Shown here one piece after another: positions 32,613-41,526 of a DNA stretch of 64,000 nt. The stretch comes from an uncultured Alphaproteobacteria bacterium (GTDB lineage Bacteria; Pseudomonadota; Alphaproteobacteria; RF32; CAG-239). The notes beneath the pieces were generated by a model that did no database searches, was not told the origin of the DNA, and saw nothing but the letters and a program-made list of their open reading frames with translations. Positions within the stretch are counted from its first letter, which is position 1. Every line of letters starts with the position of its first letter. The translations under genes were made by a program, and so were the position numbers. The stretch is from positions 62,001 to 126,000 of the forward strand of contig CAKQRZ010000004.1 of the NCBI GenBank assembly GCA_934271715.1. Direction: 5' to 3'.

Positions 32613-34550
32613 ATGTCAAAAGAAACTTTGTTGCTGACAACAGCGGATAATCATGTGGTCGCCATTGCCCTGAACTATGGCAATGAAGCGGAAAAGCAAA
32701 GAAAAATGCTGCAATATCAGCAACTTTGCGAGCAGATTACCTATAAAGAATTTTTTGATAAATATAATAATTTTGCAGCTTCTTTGCAATGCGGCTCAGC
32801 CTTGGAAAAAGAGTTTTTAACGGCTGTAGATGCTAAAAATACAGAGTTTTTAGCCAAAGAGATAGCTCATTATGATTTTATGAAAAATCCGGCAGGATAT
32901 AAAAACGGACTGAAAGAAAATAACTATCCGCCGCATATTGCTTCTGCCGCAAATACATTGCACTTTGATAACCGGATTGACGATGCTGAGATTCCTCCGC
33001 TGATTAAAAATCTTGGTTATAAAATTGAGCCGCAGGATAATGTTTATGATGTATATTATGACAGCGCCAAGCAGGAATATACGATTAAAGATTTTGAGCC
33101 GCGCCGCGCCTCTGTTAATGTCGGCGAGAAACGTGTAAGCTTTGTCCGTAATCATTTTAAATTTTCGCCGAGTGATTATAGCACTTTAATGCAGCTGATT
33201 GCCCGCGCTGAGCGTGCAAGGCAAATAAATCCGCGCCGCCGGATTGCTGAAATTTTTCCAGACCCGAAAGAAAGAAGCTTATATAAGGTTTATTCGGATG
33301 AACATATTAAAGTAGCAAAGCAGCTTTTAATGCTGAAGCATGAGCTGACGCATGTTAAAAATACGGTGCTGCAAACCGGATATTGTCTGAAAAACGGTGC
33401 AAAACGCCTGTCGGAGGAGGATTATTACCGCCTGCAGGTAGAAGATGAGCGCAGCGCCTATTTGTCGCAGGTTTTTAATGCTGTAAATGCCTATTTGAAA
33501 AAAGGTAATCCTAAAGATTTCAGCATGTTTGACGGAGAATCTTCTCAGCTTTTGCTGGCAATGCGGAATATGCCGGAAAGCAAGCGTTTTGAATATGTGC
33601 AGAATCCTAAAAATTTGCTGGATTCGGCGTTTGCGTCATTTGAAAAAAATCATCGCCGCAGCTATGATAAAAAACAGTTTCTGAGAAATATGAAATTAGA
33701 AATTCAGCTTGTGCCTTTAAGTGCTGCCGAAGATACTGACCGGACAGAATTTTTTAAGCGCCGTTCGCTGCTGTATCGTTTCCAGCTCTATAATCCGCAG
33801 ACCGGAGCTTATGAGGCGAAAAATCTGACTCCGTTAATTGATAAATCGCAGGAAGTTGAGCTTACGCCTGAGAATATCAGCAATATTATTGAACCGTGCC
33901 GGCATGATTTGTCGCGCCGTCTGGCTGAATTTAACCGCTATAAAAGCCGCGGATTGGTTAATCCGGACTTGGTGGATGAAGCTAAAGCGCTGATGCGCGG
34001 CAATCTGCATAAAAACCGGCTGATTAACAATATTAACGGCATGGAAATATCTGAATTGGCCGAAGCAGAAAAGCAGCCTGCAGGTCCGCAGCGTCCGAAT
34101 GCGGCGCCGCAAAAGCCGTGTTCTTGGAATAAAGAGCTTAAAAAATATTGGAGCAAGCTTGACGGCTATAAAGAGATTGTTGATACAGAGCAGGAGTATT
34201 CTTTCAGCGTAAAGCAAAATAAAATCCGCTATACGGCAAAGGATAAAGTTCAGGTTGCTAAAGATGCAGAGTATGATATGTATGTAAAACTGCTGCAGGA
34301 GCCGAGCAATAAAAACAAGCCGGTCATTTTTAAAGATACGCTGACTAAAGAACAAGCCTTGAAATTATATGTTGCTTGTGTTAATAATAACCGTCAAATG
34401 AAAGGGGCGGTTCCTAAAGATTTTTCAGCGCTGCAGAAATTGAGGGATATTCCGGCGGCTGATTTGCAAAAATGTCAGCAGACTATTCAGCAGGGCAATC
34501 GGCAAAATCCGCTGCTGCAAAGACAGCTGGCGGCTCGCAGCGGCAGATAA
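32613..34550 (+). CDS. Large unknown protein with a zincin HELTH motif
   Basis: A 645-residue soluble protein without signal peptide. HELTH at residues 243-247 fits HExxH, and 30-32 residues later comes EDERSAYLSQ (E277/E279), a plausible third zinc ligand. The flanking helix LLMLKHELTHVKN supports a real zincin fold. The rest is Lys/Arg/Asn-rich and not recognised; a Pro-rich linker is near residue 490-505. It is the second gene of a pair with the Cys-cluster protein at 31983. Protease activity is inferred from the motif only. Confidence 0.65.
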   Translation: MSKETLLLTTADNHVVAIALNYGNEAEKQRKMLQYQQLCEQITYKEFFDKYNNFAASLQCGSALEKEFLTAVDAKNTEFLAKEIAHYDFMKNPAGYKNGLKENNYPPHIASAANTLHFDNRIDDAEIPPLIKNLGYKIEPQDNVYDVYYDSAKQEYTIKDFEPRRASVNVGEKRVSFVRNHFKFSPSDYSTLMQLIARAERARQINPRRRIAEIFPDPKERSLYKVYSDEHIKVAKQLLMLKHELTHVKNTVLQTGYCLKNGAKRLSEEDYYRLQVEDERSAYLSQVFNAVNAYLKKGNPKDFSMFDGESSQLLLAMRNMPESKRFEYVQNPKNLLDSAFASFEKNHRRSYDKKQFLRNMKLEIQLVPLSAAEDTDRTEFFKRRSLLYRFQLYNPQTGAYEAKNLTPLIDKSQEVELTPENISNIIEPCRHDLSRRLAEFNRYKSRGLVNPDLVDEAKALMRGNLHKNRLINNINGMEISELAEAEKQPAGPQRPNAAPQKPCSWNKELKKYWSKLDGYKEIVDTEQEYSFSVKQNKIRYTAKDKVQVAKDAEYDMYVKLLQEPSNKNKPVIFKDTLTKEQALKLYVACVNNNRQMKGAVPKDFSALQKLRDIPAADLQKCQQTIQQGNRQNPLLQRQLAARSGR

Positions 34551-34691
34551 CGGCTGAAAATTTATCTTCCGTAAATGAGTTTACAGACGGGTAATTTGTA
34601 AAAAATGATAAATTAGCCGCGAAAGCATAAAACTGTGCTGTAGAGTCAAAAAAACGCCCTTATTTTTAATTATGAAAAAGGAATGGTAAAA

Positions 34692-36035
34692 ATGGATAAT
34701 AAAACGATTTATGCTTTATCTACGGTGTTTGGAAAATCCGGAGTAGGGGTAATCCGCATTTCCGGAAGCAAAGCTTTTGAAGTAATTTCCAAAATGACAG
34801 ATTTAGACGAAGCAAAAATTGTCAGCCGCAAAATGTATTTAACCAAATTTTACAATCCTGTTTCACATGAAACATTAGATAATTCTTTGCTGGTGGCTTT
34901 TAAATCTCCGGCTTCTTTTACGGGAGAAGACACGGTAGAGATAAATTGCCATGGCTCAAAAGCGGTTATCCGCAGCTTTTTAGAAGCCTTGTCGTTGCTG
35001 CCGGATTTTCGTTTGGCTGAACCTGGCGAATTTTCCCGCCGTTCATTTTATAACGGCAAAATGGATTTGACCGAAGCCGACGGTTTAGCCGATTTAATAG
35101 AAGCTGAAACATCGCTGCAGCAAAAAGTTGCCTTGCAGCAAATGGGCGGAACTTTGTTTGACTTGTATAATGACTGGCGCTCGCGTTTGGTTAATGTTTT
35201 ATCATATATAGAAGCTTATATTGATTTTCCGGATGAGGATATTCCGCAGGATACGGTAGAGAAAATTGAAAACGGTGTATTTAAAATTTCTGAAGAAATT
35301 AAAAAACACTTGCAGCAGAATAATGTGGAAGAGCGGCTGCGCGATGGTTTTAAAGTTGTAATTGCCGGACCGACCAACGCCGGAAAATCCAGTTTAATAA
35401 ATGCTGTTGTTAAAAGAAATGTGGCGATTGTTTCTGATATTGCCGGAACAACCCGCGATGTGATTGAGGCTTATGTAGATTTAAAAGGTTTTCCGGTAAT
35501 ATTTACCGATACGGCCGGACTGCGCGAATCTGCTGATGAAATTGAACAAATCGGCATTAAGCTGTCAAAAGATAAAATTGCTGATGCTGATTTTTGCTTG
35601 TTTATGTTTGATGCTGAAAATGATTCTCCGGAAATTTTTGACGAGTATATAAAAGCTGCTGCGGTGCCTTATGCTTTGGTTGCTAATAAAATGGATAAAT
35701 TATCGGCTGAGCAGCAGAAAAAACTGCAGGAGAAAGGCTGTATTTTAATCTCGGCTAAAGAAAATCAAAATTTAAATGTAATTACAGATAAAATTTATGA
35801 AACATTTCAGAATATGTATGAAAAAAGCTCGGCTCAGCTGATTACCAGACAGCGCTATAAAGAATCGCTGGCGGAATGTTTAGAAAATTTGAGTCGTTTT
35901 AATCTGCAAAAAGAAATTGAATTGTCGGCAGAAGATATTCGTTTGGCTTGCCGGGCTATCGGAAAAATTACCGGTCAAGTGGAAGTTGATGAAATTTTGG
36001 ATAAAATATTCAGCAGCTTTTGTATCGGTAAATAA
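34692..36035 (+). CDS. mnmE: tRNA modification GTPase MnmE
   Basis: With MnmG it makes the cmnm5 modification of wobble uridine in tRNA. The N-terminal tetrahydrofolate domain starts TIYALSTVFGKSGVGVIRISG. The GTPase domain has G1 GPTNAGKSS, the GTTRD switch, G3 DTAGLR and G4 NKMD. The C-terminus is the invariant FCIGK. An ATG at 34683 lies too close to the AAAAGGA site; the ATG at 34692 is correctly spaced and is chosen. A near-perfect parS site is embedded at 34859-34874 and read as VSHET. Confidence 0.97.
   Translation: MDNKTIYALSTVFGKSGVGVIRISGSKAFEVISKMTDLDEAKIVSRKMYLTKFYNPVSHETLDNSLLVAFKSPASFTGEDTVEINCHGSKAVIRSFLEALSLLPDFRLAEPGEFSRRSFYNGKMDLTEADGLADLIEAETSLQQKVALQQMGGTLFDLYNDWRSRLVNVLSYIEAYIDFPDEDIPQDTVEKIENGVFKISEEIKKHLQQNNVEERLRDGFKVVIAGPTNAGKSSLINAVVKRNVAIVSDIAGTTRDVIEAYVDLKGFPVIFTDTAGLRESADEIEQIGIKLSKDKIADADFCLFMFDAENDSPEIFDEYIKAAAVPYALVANKMDKLSAEQQKKLQEKGCILISAKENQNLNVITDKIYETFQNMYEKSSAQLITRQRYKESLAECLENLSRFNLQKEIELSAEDIRLACRAIGKITGQVEVDEILDKIFSSFCIGK
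34859..34874. promoter_or_regulatory. parS-like site in mnmE
   Basis: TGTTTCACATGAAACA, one base different from the canonical 16-bp parS palindrome. Confidence 0.75.
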
Positions 36036-36067
36036 TAAAAACATTGTATTTAAATTTTGCTTATAAA

Positions 36068-36104
36068 AAATACGCTGTATTTAAATCGGTGCAGCGTATT
36101 TTAA
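36068..36104 (+). terminator. Hairpin after mnmE
   Basis: AATACGCTG pairs with CAGCGTATT, followed by TTAATTT. One TGTATTTAAA motif forms its loop side. Confidence 0.55.
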
Positions 36105-36158
36105 TTTGCATTTATTTTGGTTTTGTGCTTTAGTGTAAGAAAAATTTTAGAGGCAAAA

Positions 36159-38003
36159 ATGAATAATATGTATGATGTGATTGTTGTCGGCGGCGGTCAT
36201 GCCGGCTGTGAGGCTTGCGCTGCTGCGGCTCGTACCGGTGCCAAAACTTTGTTGGTTACTCATAAAATTTCTACAATCGGCGAAATGTCATGCAATCCTG
36301 CTATCGGCGGATTGGGCAAGGGACATTTAGTGCGCGAAGTAGACGCTTTAGACGGTTTAATGGGGCGGGTAATAGATAAAGCCGGTATTCAATTCAGAAT
36401 GCTCAATTTATCTAAAGGACCTGCCGTGCGCGGACCGCGTGCGCAGGCAGACCGCGAGCTTTATAAAAAATATATGCTGCAGGCGCTGCAGGAAACTCCG
36501 AATTTGGAAATTAAAGAGGATGCAGTTGAAGGCTTGCTGATAAAAGATAATAATGTCTGCGGCGTCAAGCTTGCCGATGATACAGAAATTTTTGCTAAAG
36601 CTGTAGTTTTGACAACCGGTACATTTTTAAATGGCGTAATGTTTACCGGCCATCAAACTTCTATCGGTGGGCGTGTCGGAGATATTTCTTGCACAGGTGT
36701 AACACCATATTTAAAATCTTTAGGCTTACAGCTGGGGCGCTTGAAAACCGGAACGCCGTCCCGTTTAAACGGCGATACAATTAACTGGGATATTTTGGAA
36801 AAACAATCCGGCGATAAAAATCCGGTGCCGTTTTCGTTTTTAACCAAAGAGCTTAATAATCGCCAGATTGACTGCGGTGTAACATACACCAATGAAACGA
36901 CGCATAAAATTATCCGTGATAATTTTTCTAAGTGCGCTTTATTTTCCGGCTTGATTACCGGTAAAGGGCCGCGCTATTGTCCGAGTATTGAAGATAAATT
37001 AGTCCGCTTTGCCGACAGAACCTCGCACCAAATTTTTTTGGAGCCGGAGGGATATGATACAAACGTTGTTTATCCAAACGGTATTTCTACATCCTTGCCG
37101 GCAGACGTGCAGGATGCTTTTATCCATACGATGAAAGGCTTAGAAAATGTGGAGATTCTGCGCTATGCGTATGCGATTGAATATGACTTTGTAAATCCGC
37201 AGGAACTTGACCATTGCTTAGCGGTTAAAAAGTCTAAGGGTTTGTATTTAGCCGGACAAATTAACGGCACTACCGGATATGAGGAAGCGGCGGCGCAAGG
37301 CTTGCTTGCCGGCGTTAATGCGGCTTTATTTGCGCTTAATCGCGGCAAGGAATTTAATATTGACCGCAGTCAAGGCTATATCGGCGTTATGGTGGATGAT
37401 TTAATTACCAAAGGTGTTGATGAGCCGTACCGGATGTTTACTTCGCGTTCAGAATATCGCTTAGTGCTGCGTGCTGATAACGCCGATGCCCGTCTGACTG
37501 AGCTTGGCTATAATATCGGCTGTGTTTCTGAAAATAGATACAGTGTATTTAAAACTAAAGAAGAAAAAATTAAAAAATTTAATGACTTTTGCTTAAACAA
37601 AATCGTTTCTTATCCTGAAATAGAAGCCTTGAGAATAACTGTAAAACATAATGGTAAAAAGACCTTAAAAGATTTGCTGGGCTATCAAGATGTTTCACGT
37701 GAAACAATTTCTAAAATTGCACCGGAAAGCAAGGATATAGAAAATTCTGTTTATGAACAAGTTGAAATTGACGCTAAGTATGCCGGTTATTTAAAGCGTG
37801 AATATGAGGATATCGCTGTATTTAAACGTGATGAAAATTTGCAAATCCGCGACGATATAGATTATTCTAAAATCGGCGGACTGTCTACGGAAATGATTCA
37901 GCGCTTTACGGCGGTAAAACCAAAAACCATCGGCGAGGCTGCCCGCATAAAAGGCGTTACTCCGGCAGCAGTTACGGCAATTTTGGGATATATTAAAAAA
38001 TGA
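36159..38003 (+). CDS. mnmG: tRNA uridine-5-carboxymethylaminomethyl modification enzyme MnmG
   Basis: FAD enzyme partner of MnmE. The N-terminal FAD motif is VIVVGGGHAGCEA. The SCNPAIGGLGKGHLVREVDALDG and GTPSRLNG blocks are present, as are the AGQINGTTGYEEAAAQG and SRSEYRL motifs. The ATG at 36159 has an AGAGG site; the frame is open 14 codons upstream without one. A perfect parS site is embedded at 37691-37706 and read as VSRET. Its stop overlaps the start of the PHP phosphatase gene by 4 bp. Confidence 0.97.
   Translation: MNNMYDVIVVGGGHAGCEACAAAARTGAKTLLVTHKISTIGEMSCNPAIGGLGKGHLVREVDALDGLMGRVIDKAGIQFRMLNLSKGPAVRGPRAQADRELYKKYMLQALQETPNLEIKEDAVEGLLIKDNNVCGVKLADDTEIFAKAVVLTTGTFLNGVMFTGHQTSIGGRVGDISCTGVTPYLKSLGLQLGRLKTGTPSRLNGDTINWDILEKQSGDKNPVPFSFLTKELNNRQIDCGVTYTNETTHKIIRDNFSKCALFSGLITGKGPRYCPSIEDKLVRFADRTSHQIFLEPEGYDTNVVYPNGISTSLPADVQDAFIHTMKGLENVEILRYAYAIEYDFVNPQELDHCLAVKKSKGLYLAGQINGTTGYEEAAAQGLLAGVNAALFALNRGKEFNIDRSQGYIGVMVDDLITKGVDEPYRMFTSRSEYRLVLRADNADARLTELGYNIGCVSENRYSVFKTKEEKIKKFNDFCLNKIVSYPEIEALRITVKHNGKKTLKDLLGYQDVSRETISKIAPESKDIENSVYEQVEIDAKYAGYLKREYEDIAVFKRDENLQIRDDIDYSKIGGLSTEMIQRFTAVKPKTIGEAARIKGVTPAAVTAILGYIKK
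37691..37706. promoter_or_regulatory. parS site in mnmG
   Basis: TGTTTCACGTGAAACA, a perfect 16-bp parS palindrome for ParB loading. Confidence 0.92.
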
Positions 38004-38839
38004 CAGTTCAGAATTTTTCATATCATTCACACACAAATTTTTCTGATGGAAATAATACGCTTGAAGAAATGGTCGCGCAGGCTAAAAAACTTGGTTTCTG
38101 TGAACTGGGTATAAGCGACCATTTGTGCGTGCATAAAAATATACGGCAAAGCAAATCTTGGCCGCTTTGGGAACAGCGCGGCAACAGCCATATATTTAAA
38201 AGAGATTTCAAAGAAATCCTGCCGGATTTTCAAAAGCATTGTGAACACATCCGTAAAGTTTCTGCACAAAGCGGTTTAAAATTATATGTCGGTTTTGAGG
38301 TGGACTTCTTTACATACAGCGGCTGGTTCGCCGAGCTGCAAGACTTTTTGAAGCAGCTTGATTATGACTATATTATTACAGGTAATCACATGCTGTTTGA
38401 TGAAAAATGCGAGTCATTGATAGATTTGTATGATATGCCGGTCTTCTTTAAAGATGAAGTTTCGCAAAAGGAATTGCTGCAGCGACACTTTGAAACTATA
38501 GAAAAGGCTGTGAAAAGCGGTGTATTTAAATTTTTAGCGCATTTAGACTATGCCCGCCGTTTAGGAAAAATTTGCTCTGCTGAGAAATTTATGCCGCAGA
38601 AATTAAAAATTTTAGATGCTTTGCAATGTCAAAATAGGGCAATGGAAATCAGCACCAAAGGCTTGCGTAAAATTAACGATTTTTATCCGAGTGATGAAAT
38701 TTTAACTGAGGCAGCTAAGCGCAGTATTCCGTTTGTTATCAGCGATGATGCACATGCGGTTGCCGAGCTAGGCGATAGATTTGATTTGGCAGAGGCAGCT
38801 TTGGCAAAACATAATATTCAGCATAGAATTAAGTTTTAG
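38000..38839 (+). CDS. PHP-domain phosphatase (histidinol-phosphatase-like)
   Basis: A 279-residue PHP-fold metallophosphoesterase. Metal ligands are visible in order: YHSHTNFSDG, GISDHLC, GFEVDFF, TGNHM, LAHLDYARR and SDDAHAV, matching the HisK-type histidinol phosphatases of histidine synthesis. No other his genes are in the window, so another phosphomonoester substrate is possible. It overlaps mnmG by 4 bp and separates mnmG from rsmG, which are often direct neighbours. Confidence 0.85.
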   Translation: MTVQNFSYHSHTNFSDGNNTLEEMVAQAKKLGFCELGISDHLCVHKNIRQSKSWPLWEQRGNSHIFKRDFKEILPDFQKHCEHIRKVSAQSGLKLYVGFEVDFFTYSGWFAELQDFLKQLDYDYIITGNHMLFDEKCESLIDLYDMPVFFKDEVSQKELLQRHFETIEKAVKSGVFKFLAHLDYARRLGKICSAEKFMPQKLKILDALQCQNRAMEISTKGLRKINDFYPSDEILTEAAKRSIPFVISDDAHAVAELGDRFDLAEAALAKHNIQHRIKF

Positions 38840-38904
38840 TGAATAACAATTATATTTTGTTGCATAAAATTTAAATGGCGCATACTTTATAATCAGAGGT
38901 AAAA

Positions 38905-39552
38905 ATGAATTTTGATGAAGAAGTTTTGAGTTATGGTGTTTCACGTGAAACATTGCAAAAAATGAAAGATTTTTTGCAAATTCTTTTAGAGTGGAATCAA
39001 AAAATTAACTTAGTCAGTAAAAATGCCGAAAAAGAACTGAAAACGCGTCATTTGCTGGATTCTTTGCAGCTGATAGACTATATCCGCGATGATGCAAAAT
39101 TGCTTGTAGATATCGGAAGCGGTTCCGGCTTTCCGGGAATCGTGTTGGCTATTGCCTGCCAAGAAAAATTTCCGGCTCTGAAAATTGTGCTTATAGAAAG
39201 TATAACTAAAAAAACGCTGTATTTAAAAGATGTCTGCAAACGATTAAATTTGCAGAATACTAAAGTTATAAATAATCGTGCTGAAAACGTTGTATTTAAA
39301 AATGTAGATTATATAACCGCCCGCGCTGTGGCTTCTGTTGATAAAATCCTGAAATGTACAGCCGGACTGTATTCTAAAAATACGGAATATGTTTTGCCTA
39401 AAGGCCATACCGGATTCGCTGAATTGGAAGAAGCTGAAAAAAATTGGCAGATGTCTGTAGATATATTTGAAAATTTTTACGCCCGTCCGTTTGAAGTTGA
39501 AAAAGGCAAAGAGGGCTATGTATTTTGTTTGACGGAGGTAAAGAAAAAATGA
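38905..39552 (+). CDS. rsmG: 16S rRNA (guanine527-N7)-methyltransferase RsmG
   Basis: SAM-dependent methyltransferase of G527 in 16S rRNA, 215 residues. The SAM motif VDIGSGSGFPGIVLAI is at about residues 69-84; the NLVSKN and RHLLDSL blocks before it are family markers. A perfect parS lies near its start (38937-38952, read as VSRET). The stop overlaps the parA ATG (ATGA), the classic gidB-parA arrangement. Confidence 0.95.
   Translation: MNFDEEVLSYGVSRETLQKMKDFLQILLEWNQKINLVSKNAEKELKTRHLLDSLQLIDYIRDDAKLLVDIGSGSGFPGIVLAIACQEKFPALKIVLIESITKKTLYLKDVCKRLNLQNTKVINNRAENVVFKNVDYITARAVASVDKILKCTAGLYSKNTEYVLPKGHTGFAELEEAEKNWQMSVDIFENFYARPFEVEKGKEGYVFCLTEVKKK
38937..38952. promoter_or_regulatory. parS site in rsmG
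   Basis: TGTTTCACGTGAAACA, a perfect parS palindrome about 600 bp upstream of parA. Confidence 0.92.
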
Positions 39553-40316
39553 AAATAATTTCTGTCGCAAACCGTAAAGGCGGAGTCGGAAAAACTACCA
39601 CTACAATCAATATTGCCACGGCTTTGTCAGCTATCGGCCGCAAAGTTTTAGTTATAGATTTTGACCCGCAGGGCAATGCTACAACTTCTATGGGAATCGC
39701 CAAGCAAAAAGAAAACTATTCTTCTTATGATGTTTTAATCGGCAAGTGCGATGTAAAAGAAGCGGTTTTGCATACGGATTTGCCAAGGTTTGATATGATT
39801 CCGTCATCGCCGGATTTAGCCGCTGCCGAAATTGAACTTGTGGAGGTAGAAAAACGCGAGTTTGTGCTGAAAAAAGCCTTAAGCAGTTTAGAAGCTGTAT
39901 ATGACTATGTGCTGATTGACTGCCCGCCGTCTTTAAACTTAATCACTATTAACGCGCTGGTCAGCTCCAATTCGGTTATGGTACCGCTGCAATGCGAGTT
40001 TTTGGCTCTGGAGGGTTTGGCTGATTTAATGAAGAATATCAACGCGATTAAACGCAATTTTAATCCGTCTTTGACTTTGCAGGGGATTATTCTCACAATG
40101 TACAGCCGTCAAAATAACCTCAGCCAAATGATTGAAGCGGATGTACGCAAATATTTCGGCGACAAAGTTTATCGGACGGTTATTCCGCGCAGCGTGCGTA
40201 TTGCCGAGGCTCCGTCGCACGGCAAGCCGATATTGATTTATGATTTTAAAAGCGCCGGAGCGCAGGCCTATATTCAGTTGGCCAAAGAAGTTTTGAAAAG
40301 AGAAAAGGAGTTATAA
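39549..40316 (+). CDS. parA: Chromosome partitioning ATPase ParA
   Basis: Walker-type partition ATPase, 255 residues, which with ParB-parS moves the replicated origin. The deviant Walker A is KGGVGKTTT (residues 10-18), Walker A' DFDPQGNAT, and Walker B DYVLIDCPPSL. The ATG at 39549 overlaps the rsmG stop and has a GGAGG site at 39534; an upstream in-frame start is not needed. Chromosomal rather than plasmid type by its length and its position after rsmG. Confidence 0.97.
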   Translation: MKIISVANRKGGVGKTTTTINIATALSAIGRKVLVIDFDPQGNATTSMGIAKQKENYSSYDVLIGKCDVKEAVLHTDLPRFDMIPSSPDLAAAEIELVEVEKREFVLKKALSSLEAVYDYVLIDCPPSLNLITINALVSSNSVMVPLQCEFLALEGLADLMKNINAIKRNFNPSLTLQGIILTMYSRQNNLSQMIEADVRKYFGDKVYRTVIPRSVRIAEAPSHGKPILIYDFKSAGAQAYIQLAKEVLKREKEL

Positions 40317-41228
40317 ATGAACGCAAATAATAAAAAATTCGGCTTAGGCCGCGGCTTAGAAGCTTTGCTGGGCGATGAAGATATAAATCTGAATTTGGAT
40401 GATGAAACGGCAGATGTCAGCAGTTTGGTTGAGAACGCTGTATTTAAAACTGAAAAAAATGAAGTTAAAATATCGGATATTGTTCCTTGCTCTTTTCAGC
40501 CGCGTACGGAGTTTGACCGTGAAGCTCTGGAGTCTTTAGCTCAGTCCATAAAAGAAAAAGGCGTGCTGCAGCCGCTTTTGGTGCGTAAAAAGAATGATAA
40601 ATATGAAATTATTGCCGGTGAGCGCCGCTGGCGCGCGGCTCAGCTTGCCGGTTTGGATGAAGTTCCGGTAATTGTTAAAGACTTAAATGACAGCGAAACT
40701 CTGGAAATTGCTTTAATTGAAAATCTGCAGCGCGAAAATCTTTCGGCTATTGAAGAAGCCGAGGGCTTAAACCGCCTGATGAGCGAATATGCCTATACTC
40801 AAGAAATTATCGGTAAAGTTATCGGCAAGTCGCGCAGCTATATAGCCAACACTCTGCGCCTTTTAGGCTTGCCGGAAGAAATTAAACAGCTGGTAAAAGA
40901 AAATAAGCTGTCTGCCGGACATGCCCGCGCTTTAATCGGCTGTGAAAATGCTTCTGAACTTGCAAATAAAATTGTTAAAGAGGGTTTAAGCGTGCGCGAA
41001 GCTGAAGCCTTGGCTGCTAACGCTAAGGGTATAAATGTTAAAAATATTGCGCCTAAACAGCCGAAACCTGTAGACAGAGATTTAGAAAAAATTATGGCGG
41101 ACTTAGAAGAAAAATTAAAGCTAAAAGTCAAAATAAATGCTGGAAAAAAAGGTAAAGGTAGTATAACATTGCACTATAACACACCGGCAGAATTAAGCTC
41201 GCTTTTAGATATTTTAGAACAAAGATAG
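40317..41228 (+). CDS. parB: Chromosome partitioning protein ParB (CTPase)
   Basis: parS-binding CTP-dependent clamp, 303 residues. The short N-terminal ParA-interacting segment KKFGLGRGLEALLGD is followed by the linker. The CTP-binding domain carries the ENLQREN and GERRWRAAQ motifs. The helix-turn-helix SYIANTLRLLGLPE recognises parS, and a C-terminal dimerisation domain follows. It directly follows parA. One TGTATTTAAA motif lies inside at 40439. Confidence 0.97.
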   Translation: MNANNKKFGLGRGLEALLGDEDINLNLDDETADVSSLVENAVFKTEKNEVKISDIVPCSFQPRTEFDREALESLAQSIKEKGVLQPLLVRKKNDKYEIIAGERRWRAAQLAGLDEVPVIVKDLNDSETLEIALIENLQRENLSAIEEAEGLNRLMSEYAYTQEIIGKVIGKSRSYIANTLRLLGLPEEIKQLVKENKLSAGHARALIGCENASELANKIVKEGLSVREAEALAANAKGINVKNIAPKQPKPVDRDLEKIMADLEEKLKLKVKINAGKKGKGSITLHYNTPAELSSLLDILEQR

Positions 41229-41240
41229 GAGAAAATTAAA

Positions 41241-41483
41241 ATGGCTACAATTTTAGAAAAAATGTTGGAAAACTGCAAAAAAGCCGGATACTATCCGACT
41301 CAGAATATTGAAAAAATCGCTAAGGCAAAAAATATGATGTTCGGCGACGGCGAGTGGCAGCGCTGCCCTTGCGACGGCAATAATGAAAAAAGATATTGTA
41401 TTTCCGAGCTTTGCCGCAGCGATATTGAGCGTGACGGTATATGTCATTGCCGCTGCTATCAAAAAGCCAGTTCCGATAAATAA
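41241..41483 (+). CDS. Small ferredoxin-thioredoxin-reductase-catalytic-like protein
   Basis: An 80-residue protein with cysteine pattern CPC...C...C...CHC-x-C (RCPCDGNNEKRYC, ELC, ICHCRCY), close to the CPC/CPC/CHC pattern of the catalytic subunit of ferredoxin:thioredoxin reductase, which binds a 4Fe-4S cluster next to a redox disulfide. The middle CPC is replaced by CISELC, so the match is partial. It has an AGGAG ribosome site and follows parB by 12 bp. A redox or Fe-S role is inferred. Confidence 0.65.
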   Translation: MATILEKMLENCKKAGYYPTQNIEKIAKAKNMMFGDGEWQRCPCDGNNEKRYCISELCRSDIERDGICHCRCYQKASSDK

Positions 41484-41496
41484 TTTATGACCGAGG

Positions 41497-41520
41497 GGCG
41501 CCTTTTTCGGGCGCCTTTAT
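41497..41520 (+). terminator. Terminator between the FTR-like gene and dnaE
   Basis: GGGCGCC-type stem (GGCGCC at 41497 with GGGCGCC at 41509), then TTTATT. It lies immediately before the dnaE ATG. Confidence 0.7.
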
Positions 41521-41526
41521 TGCCGA

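Larger units (their letters stand above)
35276..40448 (+). repeat. Cluster of nine TGTATTTAAA motifs
   Basis: Exact copies start at 35276, 36045, 36076, 37544, 37817, 38521, 39218, 39291 and 40439, all on the + strand. Most are preceded by AAC-G-S (consensus GAAAACGSTGTATTTAAA). Seven are in genes, mostly read as VFK but the 39218 copy is in another frame, and two lie between genes. Only two more exact copies were seen in the window (4058 and 5727). Confidence 0.75.

Noticed and set aside
34551..34691. Possible replication origin upstream of mnmE
   Set aside because: No DnaA boxes (TTATCCACA type) or AT-rich repeats were visible.
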